DNA of 64,000 bases from Actinomycetes bacterium (GTDB lineage Bacteria; Actinomycetota; Coriobacteriia; Coriobacteriales; Eggerthellaceae): contig JAEWQO010000012.1 of the NCBI GenBank assembly GCA_023460315.1, positions 1 through 64,000 on the forward strand. The letters are read 5' to 3'. How positions within the stretch are numbered: the first letter of the stretch is position 1; the number at the start of each line of letters is the position of its first letter. The notes under the pieces were generated by a model. That model ran no database searches and was not told the origin of the DNA. It worked only from the letters and a program-made list of their open reading frames with translations. Below, in pieces: positions 7,967-16,320 of this stretch. The translations under genes and the position numbers were made by a program.

Positions 7967-8959
7967 TCAGTTCCTTGTTTTCAGGGCGCCTCGGTCACAG
8001 CGGTTACCCCAGGCATCGATGAGAAGGCCGTCGCGGTACACACAGATGATTTCGCAGCGGTTCGCGCACGCGGTGCATTCGACCTCGCGCGTCTCGAATG
8101 AGAAATCCTGGATGCGCTCGAAGTCAAAGGGCTCGGGGTTTGCCGCTTTGCCGGCGGTCTGCCTGTGATCCGGCGATGCCGCTTCGGCTGCCAGCAGCGC
8201 AATCCCAAAGGCTCCCATGAGGTGGCCGTCGGGATCAACCAGCACCTCCATGTCGAGGGCATCCTCGAAGGCTCGCACGACCCCTGCGTTCTTGCTGACG
8301 CCGCCCTGAAACACCACGGGAGCGACGATCCTCTTTCCCTTGCCCACGTTGTTGAGGTAATTTGACGCCACTGCCTGACACAGGCCGGCAATGATGTCCT
8401 CGCGGGCGTACCCTACCTGAATTTTGTGCACGAGATCAGATTCGGCGAACACCGTGCAGCGTGCGGCTATGGTGGCGGGGCGTTTCGAGGACAGCGCTAT
8501 CTCTCCAAAGCGCTCAACGTCAACGCCGAGCCGATGCGCTTGGCTCGACAGAAACGCACCGGTTCCTGCTGCGCACAGCGTGTTCATGGCGTAATCGACC
8601 GCGATGCCGTTTTCCACGCAGATGATCTTCGAGTCCTGCCCGCCGATCTCAAGTATGGTGCGAACGGTGGGATGGAGGCAGGTCGTGCCGACCGCATGTG
8701 CCGTGATCTCGTTTTTCACGACGATTGCTCCGGCCATGGCTCCCACGAGCCTGCGCGCGCTTCCGGTCGTTCCGACCGCTCGCACGCGGATGCGATCGCG
8801 GTCGATCTGCTCTCCCAGGTCGGCCATCACGCGGCGGGCCGCTTGTGCGGGATTGCCTTCGGTCCAGAGATATGACCGTGCAACGATGGTGCGGCCTGCG
8901 TCGACGATGACGCCCTTCGTCGAGATGGATCCAATGTCTATTCCCAGGTAGGCATCCAT
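7967..8959 (-). CDS. Acyl-CoA dehydratase activase (BcrA/BadF/HgdC family)
   Basis: The 330-residue ATPase has the ASKHA fold: GIDIGSISTKGVIVD at the N-terminus (phosphate 1), ILEIGGQDSKII, NTLCAAGTGAFL (the cluster-ligand and hinge cysteine region) and VVFQGGVSKNAGVVRAFE (adenosine motif). These activators are homodimers with a bridging [4Fe-4S] cluster that inject a low-potential electron into a partner dehydratase at the cost of ATP. An unusual C-terminal extension of about 60 residues adds CTACANRCEI and WGNRCDRG, possibly a second metal site. The ATG at 8959 overlaps the stop of the upstream gene by one base, so the three genes 11263-7967 are translationally coupled. Confidence 0.9.
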   Translation of the reverse strand: MDAYLGIDIGSISTKGVIVDAGRTIVARSYLWTEGNPAQAARRVMADLGEQIDRDRIRVRAVGTTGSARRLVGAMAGAIVVKNEITAHAVGTTCLHPTVRTILEIGGQDSKIICVENGIAVDYAMNTLCAAGTGAFLSSQAHRLGVDVERFGEIALSSKRPATIAARCTVFAESDLVHKIQVGYAREDIIAGLCQAVASNYLNNVGKGKRIVAPVVFQGGVSKNAGVVRAFEDALDMEVLVDPDGHLMGAFGIALLAAEAASPDHRQTAGKAANPEPFDFERIQDFSFETREVECTACANRCEIICVYRDGLLIDAWGNRCDRGALKTRN

Positions 8960-10272
8960 TATCGGTAGTGGCTCCTCTTCATGGCTATCATGTCGTAAAA
9001 CGCCTCGAGACGGGTGTCCAGGCCGGTGTCGCTGGTCTGCGAATCGTAGCTGAGGTACAGGATGGGGATGTGCTTGTCATGGCTGATTTGCTGCAGGATG
9101 GGGATGCAGTCGATCTCGGGCGTGCATCCGCTCGATTTGAGATGGATGATGCCGTCGAATCCCTCTTGGGCGTACTTGAGCGTCGCTGCGAGGGTCATGG
9201 TCGACGTGGGGCCCATGTCGTAGCGCACGTAATCGGAGATGCCGGCGCGCAGGTTTTTCTCGTTGTAGTGCAGGTTGCGGTTCGTTATGTTGAGAAGACG
9301 GTGCAGCTCGACGCCCATGTCGAGCAGCTTGCGTTCCACTCCCAAGTTGCTGTGGGGGTCGACCGCGGTGAAATACTCGCCGACGATTCCCACGCGCAAA
9401 GGGTTTTCCGGACTGCTGATGGCGAGCGAGCGCAGCGTGTCCATTCCGTGGCGCTGTGCTTCGGCGATGTCTCGTTCACAGGTTGCCTGGCGCATGTCGT
9501 CATGATAGACGGCGAGCGCGCGGTCGAAGGAACCAGGGTCGGTTTCGAAACCCGCATGGGACAGATAATAGTCATTGGCCTCATCAAGGGCTTCAATCAT
9601 TTTGAACACGGCGAGCATGTGGCGCATCCCGTGCGGGATTGAGAGATGAGGATTCACCTTTTTCCTGCAGGTCTCGATGTATTCCTTGAGGGGCTTGCCG
9701 GTCAAGGTGGAGAAATTCAGCATGGTGAAGCGGTATCCCAAATCGCGCAGGATGGATTCCTGGAGCTCACCATAGTAGCCAAGGCGGCAGGGACCGGCGA
9801 ACTGCACAAGGACGTCGGCTCCGAGTTCAAGCCCTTCGATGTAGTCACCGAGGATGTGCTTGAAAGGGGCGCATACGCAGTCGCTGCTGTTGCGGCTGCC
9901 GAGTGCGACCGTTCTTCTCGTGGGAGCAGGGAGGGGCAGGTAGTCGGCATCGAGCACCTGCTCCGTGAAATACTTAAAGACGATGTCATAGTAGCTGTAA
10001 CGCAGAAAGGAGACCCTCGTGCGGGCATGCCGATCGCGTCGTGGCTGCAATGCACGGGGGACGACAAGTTGAAAGGGGCGTTTTCCCTCCGCATGCACGG
10101 CTACGCGCGCTCGGAGGGAGTCGCCGCGGACCGCCGACGACGTGGCGTCGGGTTCTTGGGGCAGGGCTTCGCCGACGGACGGGGAGGCCTTCTGGGACAA
10201 ACCGCCTCGTGGCAGCGTTGGGGCATGCTTGTCTGCGGGTCTTTCCGGGAGTGTGGAGTCAGACCGTTCCAC
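8959..10272 (-). CDS. 2-hydroxyacyl-CoA dehydratase-related protein, iron-sulfur subunit type
   Basis: The 437-residue protein belongs to the 2-hydroxyglutaryl-CoA dehydratase/benzoyl-CoA reductase-related group. Recognisable stretches are SDCVCAPFKHILGDYIEGLELGAD, GPCRLGYYGELQESILRDLG, RVGIVGEYFTAVDPHSN and HLKSSGCTPEIDCIPILQQI, with conserved cysteines able to hold an Fe-S cluster. In related systems this component receives the electron from the activase. The start is GTG 10272, overlapping the previous gene by 14 bases; AGGAAGGG is about 13 bases upstream. The first ~90 residues are arginine-rich and poorly conserved, so an internal start is possible. The substrate is unknown. Confidence 0.75.
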   Translation of the reverse strand: MERSDSTLPERPADKHAPTLPRGGLSQKASPSVGEALPQEPDATSSAVRGDSLRARVAVHAEGKRPFQLVVPRALQPRRDRHARTRVSFLRYSYYDIVFKYFTEQVLDADYLPLPAPTRRTVALGSRNSSDCVCAPFKHILGDYIEGLELGADVLVQFAGPCRLGYYGELQESILRDLGYRFTMLNFSTLTGKPLKEYIETCRKKVNPHLSIPHGMRHMLAVFKMIEALDEANDYYLSHAGFETDPGSFDRALAVYHDDMRQATCERDIAEAQRHGMDTLRSLAISSPENPLRVGIVGEYFTAVDPHSNLGVERKLLDMGVELHRLLNITNRNLHYNEKNLRAGISDYVRYDMGPTSTMTLAATLKYAQEGFDGIIHLKSSGCTPEIDCIPILQQISHDKHIPILYLSYDSQTSDTGLDTRLEAFYDMIAMKRSHYR

Positions 10273-11263
10273 GCAGGTAGCCGCCCTTCCTTTGATAGTG
10301 GAGAATGTCGACGAAGCTTTCTATCCGCGTTTCCAAACCGGCTGCGCCGGTTTGTCCGTCGATGGTGAGGTTGAGGATCGGCTTTCCCTGCACGCAGCGA
10401 AGGATGGCGTCATTGGTCATGGAGTCGGGCCCGCACGGGAACGAGCTGACGAGCACGATTCCATCGATGCGATCATGGAGGAGCATGGTCGCCCCGATCA
10501 GCTCGCGACTGATCAGCCAGGGCAAGGTTTTCGAGAAAGACAGGCTCGCCTGGTACGACTTTCCTCGGTCTGTTTCGTCGGCGTAGAGAACGGTTGTCCC
10601 GAGAGAGGTGAGAGCGTCTGCCACGAGCCCTCCCATGGTGGGATCATGCGCGACGTAGGGGTGGGCCACGAACAGAATGACGAGCGGGCGAGGATCCGGC
10701 ATGCGGGCGGACGAGGCAAGCAGCTGATCTTGCGCATGGGCGATGCCGCGCCGCGCCTTCTCGTCGGCACGCCGTGCGTCATGGAAGGCACGGCGTGCCT
10801 GACGGGGATGTACATCAAGCTGGATTCCCACTTCGACGAAGGCATCCTCCATGTCTCGGTGCGTTCCTGTGGTGTCGACAAGGCAGGAGATTATGCGCAC
10901 GTTTTGGGAGGAGAACGTAGCCCTCACCACATCGGGCAAGGCTTGAAATTTTGTGCAGAATCCGCACAGCCTTCCAAGATTCGCCATACTTGGCACGAAG
11001 ATCGCGTCGCAGCATCTCGCGAGGTTCTCGACATGGCCGAGATAGACCTTGGAGGCGAGGCAGCATTCGTCGACCGAATGCGCATCGCCAGCATCGACCG
11101 TCGGGCGGTCGGTCTCGTTGCTGACAATGACCTTCCGGCCGAGGTTTTCGAAAAAGGCTGTCCAGAGGATATGATAGCGATAGTACAGCAGGGCACGCGG
11201 TATTCCAATGGATTCGACATCGGCATAGGGCGCCTTTTGCATGCGCAGGACATTCGGCCTCAA
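10259..11263 (-). CDS. Acyl-CoA dehydratase activase-related protein (DUF2229-like)
   Basis: The 334-residue protein begins with the hallmark of the DUF2229 family, ESIGIPRALLYYRYHILW, followed by FENLGRKVIVSNETDRPTV, SVDECCLASKVYLGHV and MANLGRLCGFCTKFQALPD. In many anaerobes this domain is fused to the activase and the Fe-S component in a single protein of about 1400 residues; here the three are separate overlapping genes. TTG 11263 is chosen because AAAGGAGG lies five bases upstream; ATG 11242 is the alternative. The frame remains open further upstream only because it runs antisense to the stress-protein gene. The role is inferred: a component of an ATP-dependent radical dehydratase or reductase. 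Confidence 0.75.
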   Translation of the reverse strand: MRPNVLRMQKAPYADVESIGIPRALLYYRYHILWTAFFENLGRKVIVSNETDRPTVDAGDAHSVDECCLASKVYLGHVENLARCCDAIFVPSMANLGRLCGFCTKFQALPDVVRATFSSQNVRIISCLVDTTGTHRDMEDAFVEVGIQLDVHPRQARRAFHDARRADEKARRGIAHAQDQLLASSARMPDPRPLVILFVAHPYVAHDPTMGGLVADALTSLGTTVLYADETDRGKSYQASLSFSKTLPWLISRELIGATMLLHDRIDGIVLVSSFPCGPDSMTNDAILRCVQGKPILNLTIDGQTGAAGLETRIESFVDILHYQRKGGYLRGTV

Positions 11264-11480
11264 AGCATGCCTCCTTTCGGTCCTCTCGGGATGGGCCGGT
11301 GCACAGCATAGCACGATTGGCTCGGCAGGGCCGCAGGTGGTTCTTCCTTCGTCAACAGTGAAGCCGAAGCTTGGCAACGTCGTGCGTTCGAAGCGGAAGG
11401 GAACCGCTATACTGGTATGCATTGGGAGTTTTGTGTCTCGAGAGAGGCGTTTCGAGACCTGTTCGAGAAAGGAGCATGCC

Positions 11481-11909
11481 ATGGCCGTTGACAGTCTTTT
11501 GGTGGCGATTGACGCATCCGAAGGTGCTGGCAGGGCACTCGATTTGGCCGCCGGCATCGCGGCGCTGAATCCAGAGGTGCATATCGACGTGGTCACCGTC
11601 ATTCCCATTCCTCTGTTGGACGACCAGCAGATGGCCGCCTTCAAAAGCATCCTCGACATGATGATATCCGACGGCGAGGATCTCCTTGCCGAGGCGCTGG
11701 AAAGGCTTGGGGACGTTTCGGATCGCGCGGACACGCTCATCTTGACCGGGCAGAGTCCGGCGGCGGAGATCATCAAGCTTATCGACCAGCGCCACTACGA
11801 TCTCGTGGTTATTGGCAATCGAGGACTGAGCGGCCTCAAGGAGTATATGGGCAGCGTGAGCCATAAGGTGCTTCACGGGTCGAAAGTTCCGGTTCTTATC
11901 GCGAAATAG
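11481..11909 (+). CDS. Universal stress protein, UspA family
   Basis: The 142-residue cytosolic protein has the single-domain Usp fold: SLLVAIDASEGAGRALDLAA at the N-terminus and, near the C-terminus, VIGNRGLSGLKEYMGSVSHKVLHGSKVPVLIAK, matching the ATP-binding G-x2-G-x9-G-S/T pattern. Such proteins bind ATP and accumulate under starvation or stress. ATG 11481 follows GAAAGGAG by 7 bases. The next gene starts within 60 bases and is probably co-transcribed. The divergent dehydratase operon shares the upstream region. Confidence 0.93.
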   Translation: MAVDSLLVAIDASEGAGRALDLAAGIAALNPEVHIDVVTVIPIPLLDDQQMAAFKSILDMMISDGEDLLAEALERLGDVSDRADTLILTGQSPAAEIIKLIDQRHYDLVVIGNRGLSGLKEYMGSVSHKVLHGSKVPVLIAK

Positions 11910-11966
11910 CTGGAACGCGAGACGATGGTGACGGATATGTTTCGGTTAACGGACAAGGGGGACCAG

Positions 11967-12833
11967 GTGAGGGAACGGAAGAACGCGCTGTTGCTGTTCA
12001 GCAAACTGCCAAAGCCAGGATTGGTAAAGACGAGGCTTTCGACCCTCAAGGATGGCGCGTTCACGCCGGAGGTTGCCGCGGCGCTCTACCATTGCATGCT
12101 GTTTGACGTGGTCGAGATAGGCTGCAGCGCCCTTTCTGCCCTGGCAAGTCGCTCTCCTGAAGAGGACGATGAAGGCGAGGGCGTGCGGGACTCGTACCAC
12201 CTGATCATATCGACGACACCCGCTTCAGACGTCGATCCCATGCGCCGGATATTTGACGAGGCGGGCATGTGGCCCTGTGAACTCACCTGCATCGCTGATG
12301 ACGGAGAGAGCTTTGACGAGCATTATAACCATGCGTTTTCCCAGACGTTCGATGCTGGCTATGATGTGGTGCTGTCGATGGGGGCGGATATGCCTGCGCT
12401 GACGAAAGCGGATGTCATCGGAGGGTTTGAAGCGCTCCATCGCCTTGACGGCATCGAGGGAGGCGGCATCGTCATCGCGCCTGATCAGGAGATGGGCGTG
12501 TCGATGGTCGGATGGACGCGCGAAACCGACTTCGACCACTCAGGCGTGTTCTACAACCCCGAGGGTCTCACGGTGCTGCCGGCCTATATCGCCAAAGCAC
12601 GCGCGAAGAACCTGCCTGCCCTTTATCTGCCTCCGGTGCCTGATGTCGACACCATGGCGGATCTCATGCATACCATCACGCTCGTCGAAGCGCTGAGCTA
12701 TTGTGCCCAATACGACGATATCACTCCACCGTGGCGCACCGCCGACGCGCTTCGTCAGATGGGTTGGGATGAGGTCCGCGTGCCTCCCAACAGCCTTATT
12801 GACCCGCGTGAGGAAATTGACAAGGTAGGCTGA
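11967..12833 (+). CDS. DUF2064/TIGR04282-type nucleotidyl- or glycosyltransferase-like protein
   Basis: The roughly 288-residue protein has the GT-A-like fold seen in the family called rSAM/selenodomain-associated transferase 1: ALLLFSKLPKPGLVKTRLS (nucleotide-binding loop) and VVLSMGADMPALTKADVI (metal-binding acidic turn). The activity of the family is not firmly established, and no radical SAM partner gene is adjacent here. GTG 11967 is preferred because AAGGGGGA is five to six bases upstream and the conserved loop then begins near residue 10; ATG 11925 is an in-frame alternative with a weaker site. The acidic insert around EEDDEGEG is not conserved. Confidence 0.75.
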   Translation: MRERKNALLLFSKLPKPGLVKTRLSTLKDGAFTPEVAAALYHCMLFDVVEIGCSALSALASRSPEEDDEGEGVRDSYHLIISTTPASDVDPMRRIFDEAGMWPCELTCIADDGESFDEHYNHAFSQTFDAGYDVVLSMGADMPALTKADVIGGFEALHRLDGIEGGGIVIAPDQEMGVSMVGWTRETDFDHSGVFYNPEGLTVLPAYIAKARAKNLPALYLPPVPDVDTMADLMHTITLVEALSYCAQYDDITPPWRTADALRQMGWDEVRVPPNSLIDPREEIDKVG

Positions 12834-12851
12834 CTCTCGCTTCCTGCGCTT

Positions 12852-13742
12852 TCATTTCGCGCAGAGTTCCCAGAAGGCAACCGCGCTTGCTGCGGCCACG
12901 TTGAGCGAGTCGACACCGTATGCCATGGGAATGCGCACGGTGTAGTCGCATCGCGCGAGGGTCTCGGGGGCCAAGCCGTCCCCCTCGGTGCCGAACACGA
13001 GAGCCAAACGTTCTTCGGAAGCGAGCCTGGGGTCGTCGAGCGAACATGAATGGGGGGACAGCGCGAAGGCGGCCGTCTTGAATCCAAGGGAGTGGAGGAA
13101 GGGGATTCCTTCGTGTGCCCAGGCACCTTTTCCTCCTTTTTCCTTTGAATCATGGTGTCGGTTGCCCCGATGTTTCTCGCCGTCGCCTTCCGGGGGGCCT
13201 ATCCGCGTCCAGGGAATCTGGAACACCGTGCCCATGGACACGCGAACCGCACGTCGGTAGAAGGGATCGTAGCACTCCGGCGTGACGAGCACGGCATCGA
13301 CTCCCAGCGCGGCGGCTGATCGAAAGATTGCGCCGACATTCGTGTGGTTCGTTATGTTTTCCAAAACGGCGATGCGCCGCGCTCCCTTCACGACGTCCTC
13401 GACCGAAGGAAGCGTCGGCCTCCTGAATGCTCCAAGGGCACCGCGTGTGAGCTCGAATCCCGTGAGCTTCTTCATTTCGTCCCGGGGGGCAATGAACACG
13501 GGAACTTCGGGGAATTTCCGGGCAAGGTCGCTGATGGTCAACCTCATGCCATCAAGCCGTTTTTCTTCCATCAGCAGGGAGAGCGGTGTCGCTCCACCGT
13601 CCAGCGCACGTCTGATGACTTTGTCCGACTCGGCGATGAAAATGGCCTTTTCCGGTTCCAGCTTGCTTCGCAGCTGGGTGTCTGTGAGACGCGCGTACAC
13701 ATCAAGCCGAGGGTCGTCAAGCTCGGCGATCTCGATGATCAT
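12852..13742 (-). CDS. SpoU/TrmH-family RNA 2'-O-methyltransferase
   Basis: The 296-residue enzyme has an N-terminal RNA-binding substrate domain and a C-terminal SPOUT (knotted) domain. The three SpoU motifs are visible: ENITNHTNVGAIFRSAAALG, LALVFGTEGDGLAPE and RIPMAYGVDSLNVAAASAVA. These bind S-adenosylmethionine and methylate a ribose 2'-OH in rRNA or tRNA; the target base is unknown. A charged insertion (PPEGDGEKHRGNRHHDSKEK and following) sits between motifs 1 and 2. The ATG at 13742 is preceded by GAGGAG. The gene converges with the upstream transferase gene across only 18 bases. Confidence 0.9.
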   Translation of the reverse strand: MIIEIAELDDPRLDVYARLTDTQLRSKLEPEKAIFIAESDKVIRRALDGGATPLSLLMEEKRLDGMRLTISDLARKFPEVPVFIAPRDEMKKLTGFELTRGALGAFRRPTLPSVEDVVKGARRIAVLENITNHTNVGAIFRSAAALGVDAVLVTPECYDPFYRRAVRVSMGTVFQIPWTRIGPPEGDGEKHRGNRHHDSKEKGGKGAWAHEGIPFLHSLGFKTAAFALSPHSCSLDDPRLASEERLALVFGTEGDGLAPETLARCDYTVRIPMAYGVDSLNVAAASAVAFWELCAK

Positions 13743-13797
13743 GCAAAGGCTCCTCTCGAGGTTCTGGCGCCGAGGGGCTGGATTCTAAAGAATGACA

Positions 13798-14472
13798 TCA
13801 CCGGTGATCTTGCCGCATGATCTCAAACTGGTTTTTTCGAAAGTTCACGATGCCATCTTTCTTCATGCGCGACAGCTCGGCGCACATGGCGCTGCGGTCG
13901 ACCGACAGGTAGTCGGCGAGCTCTTGGCGGTCGAAGGGGAGGGAAAAGCGGTTCGACTGGGCCGCTTCTGCCTGTTCGGAAAGGTATGATAGCAGTTTAT
14001 CCCGCGTTGTGCGCTTGGCGGTGTGCTCAATTTTCTTCGTGAGGGCATGCGTGCGTTTCGCGATGATTCCCAAGAGGTTTCGAATCAGGCGCGCATGGAA
14101 GGCGCAGCTTGACGAACACAGAGTGGTGATCTTGCGGACGTCGACCAGCAGCACGACCGCGTCTTCGGCGGCGACGGCGTTTATGTCGAACGGCAATTCA
14201 GCCTCGCAGGCGTACACTTCGCCAAACGATTGGCCGATGCCGAAGGAGGCGAGGATGCTGCGGTTTCCCCAGTAGTCTTCCTTTTCCAGGCGAACGGATC
14301 CCTCCAACACGATTCCCATGGTCGAGGTGACGTCCCCGACCCGAAAGATGGCTGTCCCCTTGGGGTAAGACCTCTGATGTGCGCCCAGGCAAGAAAGGAG
14401 GGCCTCGAGTTCGTCGGTGGCGATGCCCTGAAACAAAGGCGAGCGGGCAATGAGGGAAAGAGACGCGTTCAT
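13798..14472 (-). CDS. Crp/Fnr-family regulator, probable hcp regulator
   Basis: The 224-residue protein has an N-terminal cyclic-nucleotide-binding-like domain (YPKGTAIFRVGDVTSTMGIVLEGSVRLEKED) and a C-terminal helix-turn-helix with recognition helix DRQELADYLSVDRSAMCAELSRMKKDG. It lacks the N-terminal cysteine cluster of Fnr. ATG 14472 is preceded by AAAGGAT. It faces away from hcp across about 190 bases; regulators of this type beside hcp respond to nitric oxide or nitrosative stress in other anaerobes, so control of hcp is likely by context. A near-palindrome directly upstream (14484-14497) is a candidate operator. Confidence 0.88.
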   Translation of the reverse strand: MNASLSLIARSPLFQGIATDELEALLSCLGAHQRSYPKGTAIFRVGDVTSTMGIVLEGSVRLEKEDYWGNRSILASFGIGQSFGEVYACEAELPFDINAVAAEDAVVLLVDVRKITTLCSSSCAFHARLIRNLLGIIAKRTHALTKKIEHTAKRTTRDKLLSYLSEQAEAAQSNRFSLPFDRQELADYLSVDRSAMCAELSRMKKDGIVNFRKNQFEIMRQDHR

Positions 14473-14483
14473 TCTTATCCTTT

Positions 14484-14497
14484 GTTGTATATGCAAC
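14484..14497. promoter_or_regulatory. Candidate Crp/Fnr-type operator
   Basis: GTTGTATATGCAAC is palindromic at 12 of 14 positions. It sits 12 bases upstream of the regulator start and about 24 bases before a TATTAT (14515-14520) that could be the -10 of hcp, close to where an Fnr-type activator would contact polymerase. This is inference from symmetry and position only. Confidence 0.4.
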
Positions 14498-14662
14498 GGA
14501 AACGTCGTAATCATTATTATACGCTTTCGTTCAACGGGCAAGCGCGAAGCGCCTCCCCGCTCGGCCAGACGGCGAGCGGGGGCGCCGCTGCCGGGCGCGA
14601 ATGTCTCCTATCGTGCAGGTGGCAATGCGATGACCCTGAAAGACGACGGGAAAGGACGCGGC

Positions 14663-16249
14663 ATGGACACGATGTTCTGTTTTCAATGCGAGCAAACTGC
14701 GGGGTGTGAGGCTTGCACGGGCAAAGTCGGCGTATGCGGAAAGCAGGCGAGCACGGCCCGCCTGCAGGATGATCTGACGGGCGCTTTGATCGCTCTCGCT
14801 CAGACCGTGCGAACGGCGAGGGAGGTTGCCGCAGCCCGCACGGACGCGATGGACAACCTGATAATGGAGGGATTGTTCGCCACCTTGACCAATGTGGATT
14901 TCGATGACGACGAGCTCGAGCGGCTGATTGGCCGGGTTCACGCCGAGCGCTCGCACGTCTCGCGCGAACAGGGCGTTCCTGAAGCGGCAGACTATCCCAC
15001 AGCGGGTTTATGGAGCGCACAGGAGGACATCCGCTCCCTCAAGACCCTCACGCTGCTGGGACTGCGCGGCATGGCTGCCTATGCCTATCATGCGGCCGCG
15101 CTTGGATATCGCGATGAGGACGTGCTGTCGTTTCTCTATGAAGGTCTGGAGGGGATTGCCGCGGGACGGGGAGTAGATGACCTGCTGCCGCTTTCCCTCA
15201 GGGTTGGCGAAGTGAACCTTCGCTGCATGGAGCTGCTCGACAAGGCGAACACCGAGACGTTCGGCACGCCTGAGCCGACTGAGGTGACGCTTGAAGTGGA
15301 GGCGGGGCCCTTTATCGTGGTTTCGGGCCACGATCTCCACGACCTCAAGCTTTTGCTCGAACAGACCGCGGGATCAGGCGTCAACGTGTACACCCACGGC
15401 GAACTTCTTCCTGCGCATGCCTATCCCGAGCTGAAGCGATACGGCCACCTCAAGGGAAATTTCGGCACCGCCTGGCAGAACCAGCGCAAGGAGTTCGATG
15501 CCCTTCCGGCACCGATCCTGTTCACGACGAACTGCATCATGCCGCCGACGGACTCCTATGCTGACCGGGTGTTCACCACGGGCGTCGTGGCGTTTCCTGG
15601 CGCGCGGCATATCGGTGACGACAAGGACTTTGCTCCGATCATCGAGCGGGCGCGCGAATTGGGCGGCTTTGCCGAGCCACATTCCTTCGTTGGGGTCAAT
15701 GGCGGTTCCACGATGCTGACCGGTTTTGGGCATGGCACGGTGCTCTCCGTGGCCGACACCGTGATCGATGCGGTCAAGCAGGGTGACATCAGCCACTTCT
15801 TCCTTGTCGGTGGATGCGACGGTGCCCGTCCCGGCCGGAATTACTACACGGAATTCGTGGAACAGACGCCGAAGGACAGCATCGTTTTGACGCTCGCCTG
15901 CGGAAAGTACCGGTTCAATGACCTTGACCTGGGGACCATTGGCGGTCTTCCCCGACTCATGGACATGGGTCAGTGCAACGATGCCTACAGCGCCATCAGG
16001 GTTGCCGTGGCATTGGCCGATGCCTTTGAATGCGGGGTGAACGATCTGCCGCTCACGCTGGTGCTGTCATGGTATGAGCAGAAAGCGGTTTGCATCCTGC
16101 TCACGCTTCTGCACCTTGGCATCAAGGGCATCTATCTGGGGCCGACCTTGCCCGCCTTCCTGTCGCCGGCGGTGCTTGACGTGCTGGTGCGCGAGTTCGA
16201 CGTGCATCCCACCACCACGCCTGCGGCAGACCTTGCCGCCATCCTCTAG
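14663..16249 (+). CDS. hcp: Hybrid cluster protein (hydroxylamine reductase / S-nitrosylase-type)
   Basis: The 528-residue cytosolic Fe-S enzyme begins MDTMFCFQCEQTAGCEAC with GVCGK following; the N-terminal cysteines (C6, C9, C18, C25) hold the first cluster. Hybrid-cluster ligands are in TTNCIMPP, FVGVNGGSTM, FLVGGCDGARPGRNYY and LACGKYRFN, with VLSWYEQKAV late in the protein. Hcp reduces nitric oxide or hydroxylamine and takes part in nitrosative stress defence. ATG 14663 is chosen because GGGAAAGGA lies just upstream and the conserved CxxC then falls at the usual residue 6. No hcr reductase gene is adjacent. Confidence 0.95.
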   Translation: MDTMFCFQCEQTAGCEACTGKVGVCGKQASTARLQDDLTGALIALAQTVRTAREVAAARTDAMDNLIMEGLFATLTNVDFDDDELERLIGRVHAERSHVSREQGVPEAADYPTAGLWSAQEDIRSLKTLTLLGLRGMAAYAYHAAALGYRDEDVLSFLYEGLEGIAAGRGVDDLLPLSLRVGEVNLRCMELLDKANTETFGTPEPTEVTLEVEAGPFIVVSGHDLHDLKLLLEQTAGSGVNVYTHGELLPAHAYPELKRYGHLKGNFGTAWQNQRKEFDALPAPILFTTNCIMPPTDSYADRVFTTGVVAFPGARHIGDDKDFAPIIERARELGGFAEPHSFVGVNGGSTMLTGFGHGTVLSVADTVIDAVKQGDISHFFLVGGCDGARPGRNYYTEFVEQTPKDSIVLTLACGKYRFNDLDLGTIGGLPRLMDMGQCNDAYSAIRVAVALADAFECGVNDLPLTLVLSWYEQKAVCILLTLLHLGIKGIYLGPTLPAFLSPAVLDVLVREFDVHPTTTPAADLAAIL

Positions 16250-16266
16250 GAAGCGGTTGGAATGCG

Positions 16267-16298
16267 GCTGCCCGGCTGGACTCATCCGGGCGGGCAGC
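16267..16298. terminator. Hairpin between converging genes
   Basis: An 8-bp stem GCTGCCCG/CGGGCAGC (16267-16274 with 16291-16298) separates the converging hcp and ferritin-VIT1 genes. There is no U-tract. Confidence 0.4.
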
Positions 16299-16320
16299 AC
16301 CTGGAACTGTTGGCGCCTTC

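Noticed and set aside
11264..11776. Longer N-terminus for the DUF2229-like protein
   Set aside because: The extra ~170 codons run antisense through the universal stress protein gene; family similarity begins only after TTG 11263, which has a strong ribosome site.
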